A stretch of 64,000 nt of DNA from Marchantia polymorpha subsp. ruderalis (GCA_037833965.1 AP031358.1:17926001-17990000), one strand, 5' to 3'. Shown: positions 1 through 13,893, counted from the first letter of the stretch. Made by a program: numbers and translations. The notes: generated by a model not told the origin, from the letters alone.

Positions 1-3000
1 CACGATGTCCTCAACTACGGTGAGCACCGGTGATGCTATTGGAGCCTAGCCCATGTTGCCCTTTTGAAGGGTCTTGCCATCATTCTTGTTATTTTACATT
101 TTATTCCTTCCACGTCTGCACAAGCTTTAGGTGACAGTAGAAGCATTTTGTTTACCGCCTATTCCAGGTGACTCACGGGTGTCAGTCATGTATATCAAGG
201 AAGTGTGGAATCTAGTGGATCAGTTTTGAACTGCTTGAAAAATTCAGACCAGCCTGGTTGCAAAAGATTTTGTTGAGGTTCGAAGGCCACTGGTTGCAAT
301 AAACAGTAAAAGCACGAAGAACTGCCGCAGTAACTGTTCATGAAGTGCATGTGCATTTTTTTAAAACTGCATCTAGGCACCGCAGTTGCGAACCTAGAGA
401 ACAAAGTTACCTGCATGAAAGAATAAGCTTTAAGACGGAGCAATAATCTTTGAAAATAAATCTTGATGATTGCAAAAGCCCACTGCAAAAGCCCACGGGA
501 CTTTCATTAGACAACCATGCATGCAAAATTGATTCGGCGATACATTGAGATCTAGTTAGGTGTTCCCACCATACAACAGTAAATTCCACAGCTATAAGAT
601 ACACTACTCCCCACAGTCATGAAAATACGAAGTCATCATTCCGGTATTGAGGAAAAAATCTTTCAGACATCATTTTCCTATAGAAGTGTTTTAATCTCTA
701 CCCCTTTGAGAAAATAATATCTATCAAAATGTAGACTCCACGAATGCAAATGCATCATTGCTCGCTGCCCTTTTGGGGAAAAAAAAACTGAGTAAATCTC
801 TCATTGGTTAGAGTAAAAGAAAAAAATGTGCTTATAAAGTGTTTTCCATCAGGAAATGTCATAGTAATCATTTCTCTCGGAGCCATACCAGCAGGAATCT
901 ATACGAGAATGTGTACATAGCCACGTGGTGACTCAGTTGAAAGCATGCATTCTATAGGGAACTAAAATGGTGCGAATTTTGCCTAGTCGCCAATAGCTGG
1001 ATATGATTTCACTGTACCCAAAGGCGTTATGATTACAGGTATTGCATTTTACACTGCTACTGATGACACAGACAGGGCATAGGATAACGCAGGGTACGTC
1101 ATAACTTACCCAAATTATACTGAAAACCGAGTGAAATTCTTTGAACATCTTCGCGCCAACAAGTAAGTTTGAGTTTTCTAACAACATCAAGTTTGCAATA
1201 TCATAAGGCGGATTTATATATCTGAGATGTGGCACTACCGAGAAGGACTCTATGCCCGAAAGTTCCAAAATCGGGCAGAGAAAAGCTTCCTCATACCTCG
1301 AGTTGGTTGTTCCTGCTTCCTCACACTCTCGAGCTTCCGAAAGACGTTTCCTCATACACTTGTCATGGCCATGTCATGTGCGAGTTGAGTAGAGGATTCA
1401 CTGGACCAGGAAGGACTTTCGTAAGAAGAAGTGTTGAAGTAGAGCTCAACTTTGGACATGACAGTAACGGGCTGCAAACCTCGATGGCGACTGTGACTGT
1501 TTGATTAAAGAAAGTAGTAATGAAACTGCGTTGTGAGTTGCGACGAGTGTGTGATTTGGAACGCAAAATATGCGTCGAGAGTCCCGACTGGTGCTTTTGT
1601 TGAGACCAAGCGGAAGTAGATGGTCTCGGGTGTGGACAGCCGGCTCCGCTAGTTGGGACGAAGTGGAAGGTCCCAGTTGTGCCTTGGAACGTAGCCAGAC
1701 GCCTCGTCCCTGACGGCAACCGGCAACCGGCGCTCCCGGCTGGAGAGGTCCTGTCAAGACGATCCTTTTTCGCCTTACGATGTTTCACGCGCTGTGGTTC
1801 CCTCCCGGTTTCCGCACGCAGTTCATCTTGATGATAAGAACATCAGCATAAGAACATGGAGTAACGGACTGAGTAGTACAGCCAAAAGTATGAGGAGACC
1901 TCATCACAGAGTTCCAGGAGAACAACCAGGTGGGTAACATAGGACTATGGTTATTATAACCACAAAATTTGGATATCTGTATTTAATATAACCAAACTAT
2001 CTAGGTAAACCAACAAAGCCTATTGAATATTATTACCTGATATGACCATTATTTTTTAAATAACATCCCAAAATGGTTTTCCATATAACAATGAAAACAA
2101 CTTCACTTAGAAGTATTATATAATCAATTCGTAAGAAAGATGCTTCTTGTCTTGTGGTCTGGCAGGCTTTTACACACTCTTTCGCAAGTAACAGAAAACA
2201 ATTTTAGTGAAGGGATATGTGAACTCTTTGCAAATACATCTACTTGTAGATTTTTGGTACTTACCATCCAACGTAAAATGACAATCATCTTCATTGAAAA
2301 TGTGTGATGTTTAGGATTGATAACCTCATATGCAATGCTAACATGGTTTATTCATGATATAATTTAATTAACTTGAAGCTAACTTGAATTATCTAAGATA
2401 TTCCTCTCAAAGACATGATGACACCACATAGTGGTCGATTTTGAGCTAACTTTTTTCTATCACTGAATAATACATATAGCTTATTTCTAAATTAAACTCA
2501 GAATCACAAAGACGTAGATAATTATATCAAGCCAAGGTAAAATTAAATGAATATAAATTATCATAATTGATGATACCAAGATCAATAATTAATGATTAAA
2601 CCAAGATGAAAAAAAATGGAAAAAAATAAATTTAAAAACAAATGTCCACATTTTCCAAACAAAAATATCAAGCAAATAATCAAATAGAGTGAAAAAATTT
2701 ATGTAGGCAATTTTTGTTGTGTCTTTAGAGCTAAAATGTTAATTATCTTACAAGTTTTAGACACAGATAAATTGTATAATGGCCTTTGCTCTCTTTGACA
2801 TATGTATCATACATATTTGTCTCCATCCAATAAGACATAGATAAAAGTACAAAATTGTGTATGATAAAAACTTAAATCTACACACTAGAACAATAATTTA
2901 ATCAAATCAAACTAAATTAGTATTATATATATATATATATGAATTTAAAAAAAAAGAAAAAAAAATGTTCTTTTATCGAAAAACTTGTGCATTTCTGATC

Positions 3001-3430
3001 TCTGCAAAGTAAAAATTAAAGTTTCCATCATTGAAAAATATCTAGATAAATACAAAAAAAAACAAAGATGATGAAGAGAATGGTTTTCTAGCCAAGACAA
3101 AATTCAAAATATTCAGCCTTGAAATTGCATTGTGAATATTCTTACACTACAAAAAAATCGTGAATGCTTTGACTACAAAATGAAATGATGAATTTATTAA
3201 CATGTATTGAGAGTTGAAAGATTCCATTCGTTTTTTAAAATTTTATTTATTGATCATAATTTTTATCCATACGTATTTTTTAAATCAAAGCCAAATTTGT
3301 TAATCCCAAAAAATAAAATATTATTTGATTAATTAGTTAAATCATATGTTGATTGAAGAATAATTTTATATAAATCATTGTTGAATAAATTTTCTAAAGA
3401 CGACTGAAGAAAAAATACGAATAGATTTAA
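1..3430. other. Intergenic, no supported gene
   Basis: No gene family is recognisable on either strand. The first 1.8 kb is moderately GC-rich and carries overlapping open frames of about 90-140 codons (for example minus 933-1355 and minus 1363-1788) with no recognisable domain or splice context. From about 1.9 kb the DNA becomes strongly AT-rich, with a TA dinucleotide run at 2924-2940. It probably consists of decayed repeats. Confidence 0.5.
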
Positions 3431-3544
3431 AATAGTCTACACCGAAAGGTGGCAGACTTGAGCATGGGTGACCTGTACTATACCTTTCTTGAGATTTTGA
3501 TAAAAGGGACATTGGGGCAAGGCCCCGGGGACACCAAAAAAAAC

Positions 3545-3812
3545 CAGTACTTTTCGTAATCGACTATATTGCTTTTCCAGTAAGCGCTGGTTTTTCGATA
3601 AAGGTTTTAACGACTTTTTAGCTAGATCGTTTTTTCGTTTTGGTTATGAAGTCTCATTTAAAGCTTTAGCCAAAGGTGCTATTGAAATTTTTGGGTCCTC
3701 ATGGAATTTCGTACACAACAAAAAATGGCCCAGCAAATAAGTAAATTTCAAACTGGGTTTGTTTATCATTATTACTTTTTTATGTCGCTCGGATTAACTT
3801 ATGAATCAAAGA
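3545..3812 (+). pseudogene. Nuclear insertion of mitochondrial nad5 (fragment)
   Basis: The plus strand reads as the C-terminal part of NADH dehydrogenase subunit 5. The stretch [20 protein letters not shown] is followed by a segment containing [15 protein letters not shown] and, after a frame change, QTGFVYHY. These are characteristic of plant mitochondrial nad5. The frame is broken by a stop near 3738 and by a small indel, so it is not functional here. The GC-rich stretch just before it (about 3448-3535, containing ggcaaggccccgggg) differs sharply from the AT-rich surroundings. It may be mitochondrial spacer that entered with the same insertion. Confidence 0.8.
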
Positions 3813-6800
3813 AGACATCAATTATCATAATTAATTAAACAAACCCTTGTCAAATCCATTAAAAGAATTTACATGATGTTTGGTTTGACAAATTTTTATG
3901 TGAGTGTCATCTTAGATTTTGTTGAGAAATAAAAGCGCCATGAGATCTCACATATATTTCTTGACTTATTAAGTTTCTTATTAAGTTCATCAACAGTATT
4001 GTGAACATTACAGCAATTGCAATCAGCATTATCTATAATGCAGGACAATCTCGTAAAATATAACATAATTTTCTCTTGGTGCTTATGCAAAACTAATGTT
4101 TTACTTTCACATTAGTCTTTTTCTTGATTGCGTATGGAAATGTATTAATAGTACTGAAAAAAAATAAAGCTGTTGTAATTAGTAAAGAATCAAATTTTGC
4201 AAAAATTTGTTTGTATGAATTTATTTTTTATCAAAAAATATTTAAAAAAACATGGTCCAAAATATGTTAAAGATGTAGAAATTCATGTCATGATGCTAAA
4301 TAAAAAAAGAGAGAAATATCTGCAAAAATATTAATTTTCAAAATAGATAGATATTAATTATAGTAAATAGATATATATTTCATTGACATTGAAAGGTAAA
4401 ATGTGTGTTTATTTAATACAATTAAGAATGAAATTTAAAGTGCGTATTTTCCAAAGTTTGATCATACTCAATCTTCAAGATATTTTAAAGATTGCAAACA
4501 TCAAATTTGTACTTGCTAAACAGAATGGTTTACATGCTGGTTTACGACGATATCGTTGAGAAAGAAAAAGTATGCCTAAGATATTTTGGAACGTCCAGGG
4601 ACTGAAATGATTATAAGGACACCAGTAATCGACGAAATTGTCCCACTAGGCCCAAGGATCTGAGCAAAAGGAAATTGTAAAATTTGAGATTTTTATGAAT
4701 CCATGGTCCGGAATACTCTCTCCGTTATGCGATGGTGAATGATGTGAACTCGTCGACGCTGAAGGATCAATTTCGCAGCAGTACCTCATGAGAACGTGTC
4801 GGCATGAGTACCGAGCGGTGCGGAGCGGAGACACGAGAAAATGCCCACGGTGGTGAATGATGAAAATCCCTCGGGGGAGATAAACTTTGCCAGAAGAACG
4901 CGTTGCTGTCTCCTGTATCGCTGAAAAAGCGGCAGGTATCACGAAGTGCATTACGAAGGAGTTATTGCAAGAGCATTTGCTTCTTGTGTCGTGATCGGTG
5001 AAGGTTTTTGTTACAGCATTCATGAGAAATGCTCTTGTTTGTTTGTCTGGTTCTCACCGATTCCGAGGTTTACCCTAAAGTCCAATTGCGTTTCCACTGT
5101 CAAGCACTATATCAAAACATGGGCAATAATAAGAGAAATCCAGTTCCAGTTGTGTCAGTTTGAGGATGCTTCCAAACTTGTCTCAGCCACGAGGTTTCGT
5201 GCTTTTGGATGACATTTCTGTCTTTTTTGCGGGTTCATTACCTGGATGTGAATGTTGAAAGAGCACTCCAGTTTTGCAATCAAAGTCACTGGCAGAGCTA
5301 ATCTTTAGCTCTTAACTCCAAAGCAACGACAGTCCTTGGTAACCTTCTCGATTCGATTTGAGATCTTTACCTTTTGAATTTAAAACTCTTGCCAACCAAT
5401 GGCGAGCCAGTCCTGAAGTTCGCCTATCTTCATTGTCGTTGCTGAAGCGGACAAAGGAAATGTTATCTTCTTGTTGACTACACTTGACTAGTTTGTTGAC
5501 AGCCTCTGACCGAACTTCGGCAGACCTCAACTTGAGCTTTGCAGACGCTGAAAGTGAAGACCGCTGTGTCCAAACCACAAAAGATAGGTATGCCCGACTC
5601 GTTTTACGATCGAATCGTGGACTGGTAGCTACCTCTGGCTTCTGTCTGGAAATTTGTGTTTTATGCTTTATTGACCATCTTAAAAACCTGAGCTATACGG
5701 AGTAATGACTGTAAGCTCTGATGACAAACATGAGCCGGTGATAATCTAGACGAACAAGCCTCTTCTCTCGAGGACGAGGTAATTTATACCTGGAACCTCC
5801 AGATGGGTTTCTCCTTTACGTCAGACCATGACAGTTTGGATACAAATCAGATGCACTGTCAATCTTTGATTCTTACGGAGTGACTCCTAAGATATTATTT
5901 CAAGATATGAACAAACGGCGCCGAATTTCTGATATTCTGCAGAACACACTTGGCCGTCTCTCAATTTCAGCGCGCGCTCGAATTAATCTTTGTAAAGCTG
6001 AAGAACAGAACCCGTGTTTAATACTCTTCTGAGACGAGCTGGCTAATGTTCAAGAAGTCGAGCCTTTCATCTTCAGAGCCCCGAACTAATGAGACCCCCT
6101 TTCCAGGTGAAAGTTCTGTTCCTCGTGTCCGCGCGGTTCAAGTTACCCTTAACGTGAAACTGCTTAACGTCTACGCCGTACATACCTCTAAGCAAACTGA
6201 TTCACTGAGATAAACCAGAACAACTGAACGTACTTTGTCTCGCATCCCTAGTACGAAACCACAAAAGCGAGTCTTTAGAATGAAGTATTTTGTGAATGTA
6301 GTCTGATCTCGAGTTGAGAATACATAGCGTGACCTGTTGTGCTGGACGGTTGATTAGTTATATACAATATTATTCAATATAATTGAAATCCCCACAGGTG
6401 CGGATTCGTCACCTTAACGATGTGGGTCTCCATGTGAATTCTACCTGATTATTTGCGGATGTAGCCTGCCACAAATTGATTAACAATGAACGACGAAAAC
6501 TTCCTGTTCCTTTTCGGGTTTCCCTTAGGTTGTTCACCAAACTTGCATGTACGACCGAATTCACTGTTTGTTGACGCCTCCAGCTATTTGCGACACTGTT
6601 TCCTCTTCTACATGTTTCTTTGTCCGAAGTTTGAAGGTGTTGAGAGTTGCAGGAAATCTGAACTTATTTCTCCGATGACAAGCTGTGTTCTCAATTTCTT
6701 GCTCGTTTTTTCTTATTGCATTTCCTCCATGTTCTGCAGATCCATTCGAAATTGTGTTTCTCAGGCTGTTGGCTGGTGGATTCAGTGGTACGAGCTAATG

Positions 6801-8282
6801 CAGCGACAGTGACCGACTACATTCAGGTTTTCACTGGTGGCTTTCGCTTGCATATTTCGTTATCTTCGTTGTCACCGTTTCAATATCACGAACACTGAGC
6901 ATTTTTTTTGAATCTATCTAACTAAATTCCTGTAAGTTCGAACTACTGCACTTTTCAGGAACATGAGTTTCTTGGCTCTGTTACCTCCAATTGCAGAATC
7001 TGTGAACTAGATAACCATGACGTGAGTGATTACATTGGATGTGGCCTCCGAGTGAGTGTATACTTTTTCAGAAATCCTCCTAGTTGTTAACGGCTCTCGA
7101 TGTGCTGAGACTATGCTCTTTTGTGACTGATTCAATCCTACTAATCATCTTCTTTTGCCTCTTGTGAAGTTTATGTCTATAAGTATCCAGTTTCTGGGAC
7201 CTCTAATCAGTATGTATGAAAACTAGTGATTTTTCTCGTGAGCAACTTGTTTAAGTTCGCTTATCGTGTATCAAATCACAGTAATTTAAGATTTCATATT
7301 CACCTACAGATTTGTGCTTATACTGTTTGATTTCCACAGTCTAAAACAGAACACATTCACGTACCAGATCATACGGAGATGGTATTGGATTAAGTGTTTA
7401 GATTCTGAAGACTCTGTAGTGGCAGGTTTGTGATGAAGGATACAGTATCCTCTTCACGAGGAGATTGAGTGGAAAAAGACCATGACATTTTTGGGACATT
7501 GAGCAGAAAAGGCTAAGGGTTGCTACTCAAATACAAGTCGGAGTGTGGTGTTTGTCATGTCTGCTTGATACTGGTGCTTGACTTGCTTCTATTATGACAT
7601 CGATCACTGAGGAAGGTCACAGTGTAGTTACTAACAGAACAAGGTTTTAAAAAGTCGACAAGAACTCGGTGATGCACACGACCATTCATTTTGTGCCTGC
7701 TCAGTGGACGCTCACACTACCTCTTCCTCCAGTAGCCCAGTGCTATATGAATGGTTGTCGCACTGTGGTCCGAGCGTTAAGCATTCTATGCCTTAAAAAA
7801 CGGTTGTAGCAGTCCATTTCTTTTCCATGAAAAACATCTCAGTGACTGTTCACGGTTAAGTTTCAAAACGCTTGTAACAATTCCTCTGTCAGCAGCCCTC
7901 ACCAAGGGAACAATCATATTCATTTTCCTTCTCACTAACTGCTAATTGTATACCGACGTCATCGTTTAATCCGTTCTCCACAGTCACAAACCTTGTAAGT
8001 AAACATGAGAAATAAGAATTTGCAACTTGCCTGCATATCCTTTGGGTTCTAACTTCGACCATTTCAGAAAAACTGGATCAGCTGGAATAAGAGCATCGTT
8101 ATCATATTACACTCGCTCCAAGTTCTGTATACACCAAGAGAAACCGACAGAAACTGTTTCAAAGATCCAGTTGGACATTTCAATTTCAGTCCGAAGAGGA
8201 AATGACATGCAGTTAGAGCTATGCAATTCTTCTAAGTTCAACTCATTTTGAATTCCTTGTTAGATTTCAAACCTAATTTTAC
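3813..8282. other. Intergenic, no supported gene
   Basis: AT-rich to about 4.6 kb, then more balanced composition to 8.28 kb. Open frames such as minus 4646-5023 (125 codons) and plus 6486-6812 (108 codons) show no recognisable domain, and I could not join them into a gene through consistent splice sites. An unrecognised non-coding transcript or a decayed gene cannot be excluded. Confidence 0.45.
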
Positions 8283-8404
8283 TGTAACATTCGAAATCAA
8301 TCAGACTATTTTAATCGGTAAGTATGCTTGTACATATAGTGTAGTCTACAACGGTAGTTAAATTGGATAGCTGATTAACCTGCGTCCACTCCTTTGAACA
8401 CTAT
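8283..8404 (-). repeat. 3' LTR block of the copia element
   Basis: It begins TGTAACATTCG and shares long matching runs with 12661-12799, including taagtatgcttgtacatata and ctttgaacacta. The alignment becomes unclear after about 8404, so this is the recognisable part and the true LTR could be longer. Confidence 0.7.
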
Positions 8405-8876
8405 TAAAGTAGTCTTAGGGAATATTAGCACATAAAGAGTAAGTTTAGGATCTTATTTATTCTAACACTCTACTTTACTCTAGATAGTATAAGGTAGGAT
8501 CTAAAAGTTAATTCTCTAAGTCTGAATCTACTTCGCTTAGTTGCTAACTAGAAACTAGCGCGATGGCGCAACTCATAGCAAAAAGTCTAATGGAGTAATT
8601 GCCTCCTAGCGTTGCTGTCGTGAGCTAGTCATTTCGGAAGAAAGCTTTGTGCTTTCAACCAGAAAGTAATATCTTGTAGCCATAGGCCAGGAGTATACTT
8701 AGGTTGATGGGAGTCAGCAATCCAAGTCATTGGATTTTCAGGACATTTGCATAAGGAGAGAGAGGAGGCCCATCGGTTCCTCCAACAAAGATGATAGGAC
8801 AAGAGATTTTAGTCATCATAGATTCTTTGCATAGAGCAGCTAGACTTCGCAGACCAAAATAATGCTTGTGTCCTCT

Positions 8877-9107
8877 TTAGCGTTGGAAGAGCCTTGCTCG
8901 GCATAGCTGCTGCCTATATGTGGAGAGGAATCGAATTGTGATCTCCTTCAAAGCTAACCGCTCCTTGATGAAATCATGCTCAATACCTATGTGCTTACTA
9001 CTTGAATGAAAGATTGGATTTTTTGCAAGTTTTATAGTAGTCTCATTGTTACAGTATACTGTCGTGGATTCAGTCAATGAATTGGGAGTATTAAGAGCAG
9101 AAGTCAC
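8877..9107 (-). pseudogene. copia RNase H fragment
   Basis: This 76-codon open piece carries a Y-C-N-N-E-T-T-I-K-L-A-K-N-P core followed by FHSSSKHIGIEH. In Ty1/copia polyproteins the corresponding segment has the form YCDNQSAI-LAKNP-FH-R-KHI. A frameshift follows, since the usual QLADI-FTK motif is not read through. The matching upstream piece (minus 9255-9467, with the SCQDTFKS-DAYAF motif) belongs to the same domain. Confidence 0.8.
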
Positions 9108-10297
9108 CTTAATGTCTTTGAAGAAAAAAAGATATTGGTGTCATGATTGGATTGATTTCATGCAACAATTGATGTAGCCAAATAGTCTCTTGTGTATCAA
9201 AGGACAACGCCTTATATTCACTCTCTAGATGATAATAATATGAGATTTTGCTTCTTAGAACAACACGATACTTTCACTCCAGCGTGTAAAAGCGTAAGCA
9301 TCGATAGATTTGAATGTGTCTTGACAAGAGCACCACGTCACGTCTATGTATTCCTGCGATTGTATCATTGTTTGAACAATATTTTGTATTTTAGAATACA
9401 AAATACCCATGAGATAATGTAAAGTTCGGAAATCAATCTCCAGATGAGACTTCTTATGTGTTGACATAAACAGGTGAGCTCCTCACATCAAAACAACTAT
9501 TGAACCTGGAGTTAGTAGCAAAAAAGTAGTTGGCCAAATAGTTGTTTATAAAATGTACGATGTACGTAAGGATTGTTGGTATTTTCTATCAAGTATTCTT
9601 TAGCATCAATTGATAATGTAGATGGCATACAATCAAGCATATCGAACTCTTTTAAAACTTTGATGATACTGATGAAGTGATAGTTGTTGTGGTGACCGAG
9701 AAAATTTTACTCTTAAATTCTACTTAATCTCATCTAAATCATTCATTTCATATTGACGCATTAGATTTGACTTATTTTCATAGATTCTTGATTGATTGTT
9801 TCTTGTTATGTACATGTTGTTACATAGAAAATCATGATCACTACGAGAGAATACTCCCTTAAAATATAAAGGTTAGGATCTAAGTTACAACGTGTTCATA
9901 TGCTAGTATAAATCTATACATTTGTATGAAGCCCTTGGAGCTTGTCTTGAACAGTAAACAGCTTTATTAAGTTTACATACAAAATCCTCAAAACCTTTAC
10001 TATGAAAACCAAGTGTTGGTTATATAGACGTTTTCTTAAATAAGATCATTTAAAAAAGTAGTTTTGACGTTTAGGTGACAAATTGATCATACGCATGCAC
10101 CGGCAATGAGCAGAGATAAATCCTATCATGAATCACTTCACAACAAAATCAAAGGTTTTGGTGTAGTACTTACTTTTATTTGCTGAAGTACTCTGGCTAC
10201 AAAACAAAACTTGAGTCACGATGCATTATCATTTTGGGACTCTTTAATCCAAAACATTCACGTGCATGTTATCACTTTTGCTTTTTGAAAAGCTTGA

Positions 10298-10537
10298 TCA
10301 GGTCAAGATACAATTTTTGTGTATGAAGCTCAGCTCATCCATCATTGATGTGTGCCATTTAGAAATCTTTATAGCTTTGTCGAAGGCGATATGTTCTTCC
10401 ATGTAATCAATAAGCTCCGCTTTATAACATTCAATGGTATTTACAAGAATATTGGCACTATTGCTTACATAGTTCTTGAAGTTAGTTGGAACACGAGTGT
10501 GATGTATCAAATGATTGACATGTCTTCTACAATTCAA
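10298..10537 (-). pseudogene. copia reverse transcriptase, N-terminal fragment
   Basis: This 79-codon piece ends in KAIKISKWHTSMMDELSFIH, the typical beginning of the copia reverse transcriptase domain (A---- W--AM-EEL-SI-KN). It lies between the integrase-like fragments upstream (minus, 10.75-11.2 kb) and the RNase H fragments downstream, which is the normal copia order. Confidence 0.7.
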
Positions 10538-10634
10538 TGTGAACTATTTATTGTATTTGTGTCAAGTCTATAAATGATTGACATGTCTTCTACAATTCAA
10601 TGTGAACTATTTATTGTATTTGTGTCAAGTCTAT
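10511..10634. repeat. 63-bp direct tandem duplication
   Basis: The segment beginning atgattgacatgtcttctac at 10511 is repeated immediately at 10574 with almost no change. It lies inside the dead copia element next to the reverse transcriptase fragment, so it arose after or during the element's decay. Confidence 0.9.
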
Positions 10635-12351
10635 GAACAATAGGAGTTGAGTTGTGAAATCATCCATTCTTGACGGGGGTTCACCTGATGAACGTGGTAA
10701 AAGTGAGGCAGAAGAATAAAAGTAACCATTGGTGTTATCCTAAATCTTAGATATTGGATCTGAGCATAGACGGAAGTATCACATGAGTAGAGGTGGGCTT
10801 AGGAAAAAAATGAGATGTAACATCAGTGGTTAGGGCGTCATTTGATACAATACTAATAGCATTGTACTTTGATTGAAGTTTCAATTTCTGGAAAAGTAGA
10901 GTATCAAGATCACCAAGTTCTAGATCTGAGTGAGTTGTGAGGCCAAAAACATACTCGTTACATTTTAAGTTTCTACTGATGTACATCTATTCATTAACAA
11001 AATAGATTTTTGACTAAAAGGTTATTGGCAGAAACTTAGTAGAAAGTTTGTTGAACTTGGTTGTAAGTAGAACAAAAGCCGCAAATCCAAATACTCTAAT
11101 ATGCTTGACATTTGCACTGCCTTGGTGGAAAGCCAATTTAAAATATAAACAACCTCCTTTCCATACTCGTCCCAAAGAAACTTAGGTAATTGATCATAAA
11201 TGAGTAAGCTTTTGACTATCTCAAGTCAGTCATATTCTTTCGCTTAGAAATTCCATTCTGATGGGTAATACGTGCAAGTTAAAGTATGATGGATAGCTCA
11301 TTATATGCAAAAAACATGATAAGTCTTGAAAAGATACTCTTTCTTCCAGTACATTTGCACTATTGCAATCTTGTGATTGTAATTATTCTCCATCATAATT
11401 TTGAAATTTTGAAATTGCTACAATGCCTCGTCTTTGATACTCATACAATAAATTTAGGTAGAATTAGTAAAATTGTCATTAAACATCAATATTTACCGTT
11501 TTTTTGTTATATATTCAGAATGAAGAGTACCTCATAAATCAAAGTGCAAAAACTACAATGTACGGATTATTGGTGTACGATAATGCTTGGAAATACGGTC
11601 TCGAATCTATTTTGCTTTTAGACAATTAGCACATAAAAAATCTAATGTGCCAAATCTGGAAAATTTCAAAAGCCAACTTCTTAAAAGCCATCAAGTGGAG
11701 TGATAAACCATCGATGGATGAGATGTGATAGTCATCATCATTACTGGATCATAGAATTGAAACGCATCTTCTTCTATCATGACAATACTGCTTCTTGTCT
11801 TGGTTCTGATAATCACGATTGCAATGAGATCTAGGAGTAAGATCTGCGCTAGGTGATGGCAACAAGAGAATCGGTTGACACATTGGTTTAGTTAAATTTG
11901 AGGAGAAAAAAACTACAAAAATGGTTAAGCATTATGAATGATACTAGTTTTAATGGAAGAAGCAAATCTTTACTAACTCGTGGACAAACTCATCAAACAA
12001 GAGGTATAAATCTTGAATCTTTGACTATATACTCGTAGTTCGATCGTTATGTTGTGAGATTTCTCACGGCATGCATGTGAGTCTCGATAGATTAAACCTC
12101 CTGCGTTAAGAGATTGTACAATTTACGATGCAAGAATTATTGTCGATCCTCACTAGATGATTCAAACAGTGTTTCCAGCTCTTTCCACATCAGATGAGGA
12201 TCTGACATGGTAGAGATATGATGAACAATATGCTCGCACACTTCATCATAACAAAGTAAACAGAATCATTGTTTTGTTTGAGAATGATGTCAATTTTCTC
12301 CTCAACATCATCGTAAGGAGACTTTTATTTTTGCTTGGCCGTGATTAGATT

Positions 12352-12597
12352 TTAACATGCTTGATCAATCAATACTTCAACAATTTCAAGTATAGGTAGT
12401 AACTTAGGTGAAGCAATGCTTTGTTTGATTGCCGCAAAACATTTTTTCTTGTGTAAGATGATTCTCATTTGCGCAGCCCAAGTAGTGTAATTGTTGACGA
12501 CATTCAACTTCTGTGTTGGTTCGATATCCTTCGCTTCCTTTAAAAATCCAAGGTTGAAAACGGGGAGAAAAAAATATTCAAATATTGAGGTCACCAA
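12352..12597 (-). pseudogene. copia Gag fragment
   Basis: This 81-codon piece contains NNYTTWAAQMRIILHKKKCF, matching the N-terminal Gag pattern of plant copia elements (L-G-NY--W---M---L----). It sits just inside the 5' LTR at 12.66 kb, as expected. The frame stops soon after but recognisable Gag-like sequence continues to about 12.2 kb. Confidence 0.75.
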
Positions 12598-12660
12598 ATT
12601 AAGTCATTCGCTATTTTAATTGCAGGATCCAAGAAAACACTTACGCTCATGATAATACAT

Positions 12661-12799
12661 TGGAATTGCTGATTCAAAATCAATTAGACTACTTTAATCA
12701 CTAAGTATGCTTGTACATATAATGTAGACTACAACGATAATCTATGATGATAGTTTAATGTATAGTTGATTGAACTGCGACCACTTCTTTGAACACTAA
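12661..12799 (-). repeat. 5' LTR block of the copia element
   Basis: Starts TGGAATTGCTG and aligns with 8283-8404 with scattered substitutions and a short insertion. Its outer end is not clear. Confidence 0.7.
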
Positions 12800-13855
12800 T
12801 ACAATGACCAAGTCTTGTGAGTATACATCAGATTATTAATATGCTTAGTGAATCAAGTTGAATATATTTTTGAAGATTGTAAGATCAAATTTCAATGTCA
12901 AATCTAGATAATCAAATCAACATTTGGATAAGAAACATCAGGTTTATTACAAACAAATAATTTTGCCAATACTATGTGAAGATATTACTTGTGTATTGCA
13001 TAAATACATGATTTATCTAAAAATAATTGAAAGTGTGCTCAATTACACTTTCTCATCATATTTGAAATTTAATTTTTAATCAAATAATTTAATATTTCTA
13101 AGTTTTGAAAAAAATTGAGAATTCAAATTGAAATCTTATACATGTAATTATTATATTGAACAAAGTAACATAAATCATTATTTTTTGAAAATTTCAATTA
13201 AAAAAAATGTTTCATATATAATTTATGAATAAAAATTTAAACATTCTAAACATTTATCTTTCAATAACTTTTATCATTTTTGTATTACAAAAAGTCACTT
13301 AATGTGACAAACTTATAGATCAATGGATGTTGATTCAAACATAGATGAATTAGTTTTACCACATTAGTAATATTCAAACAAGAATTTTTTTTGGCTAAAT
13401 TTCAACTATCCATATAAACTTCAAATATTTATAATGACAAAAGATAAACAACGCACTCCAAATGCATACCAACACAGTCAGATACGTGATTCACTCAATC
13501 TTGAATTTCTTCCATGGGGATAAGCAATCCTTTACTCCAAAGGTTTTACAAGTGTGTTTTATTGTTATGTCTAGATTTGTCTTGCCCTATTGTATTCATA
13601 CTTGAGTCTATAGTTTCAAATTAATTATTTTCCAACCCCAAACTCAAAATTCTTAGTTGTATCTAACCTTAAATAGAGTGACACTTAACTTTGGTACGAC
13701 TCTAGTTTTGAGATACTCCTAACAATATTGACTATCAATAATGTTTTAGTTCCAAATTAAATTCAAATGACATTTAAAAAAATCTTATCATCAATGAATT
13801 TTTAACTAAATCATTGGTACTTATATATTCGTGATTACATGAATAATAAATGAAT

Positions 13856-13893
<38 letters not shown>

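Larger units (their letters stand above)
8283..12799 (-). mobile_element. Decayed Ty1/copia LTR retrotransposon
   Basis: Two similar blocks at 8283-8404 and 12661-12799 bound a region whose minus strand contains copia protein pieces in the expected order. These are Gag near 12597-12352 (NNYTTWAAQMRIILHKKKCF), integrase C-terminus around 11.2-10.75 kb (LPKFLWDEYGKEVVYILNW), the reverse transcriptase start near 10.4 kb (KISKWHTSMMDELSFIHKN) and RNase H at 9.46-8.88 kb. The RNase H pieces are a DVTW-SCQDTFKS segment and a YCNNETTIKLAKNPIFHSSS-KHI segment. Many stops and frameshifts mean it is long dead. The sense strand is minus, so the 5' LTR is the one at 12.66 kb. A degenerate initiator-Met primer-binding site may lie just inside it (gctcatgataataca, near 12646). 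Confidence 0.85.

Noticed and set aside
1363..1788. 141-codon minus-strand open frame
   Set aside because: Protein-like length but no recognised family, and an overlapping frame of similar length exists; not enough for a gene call.
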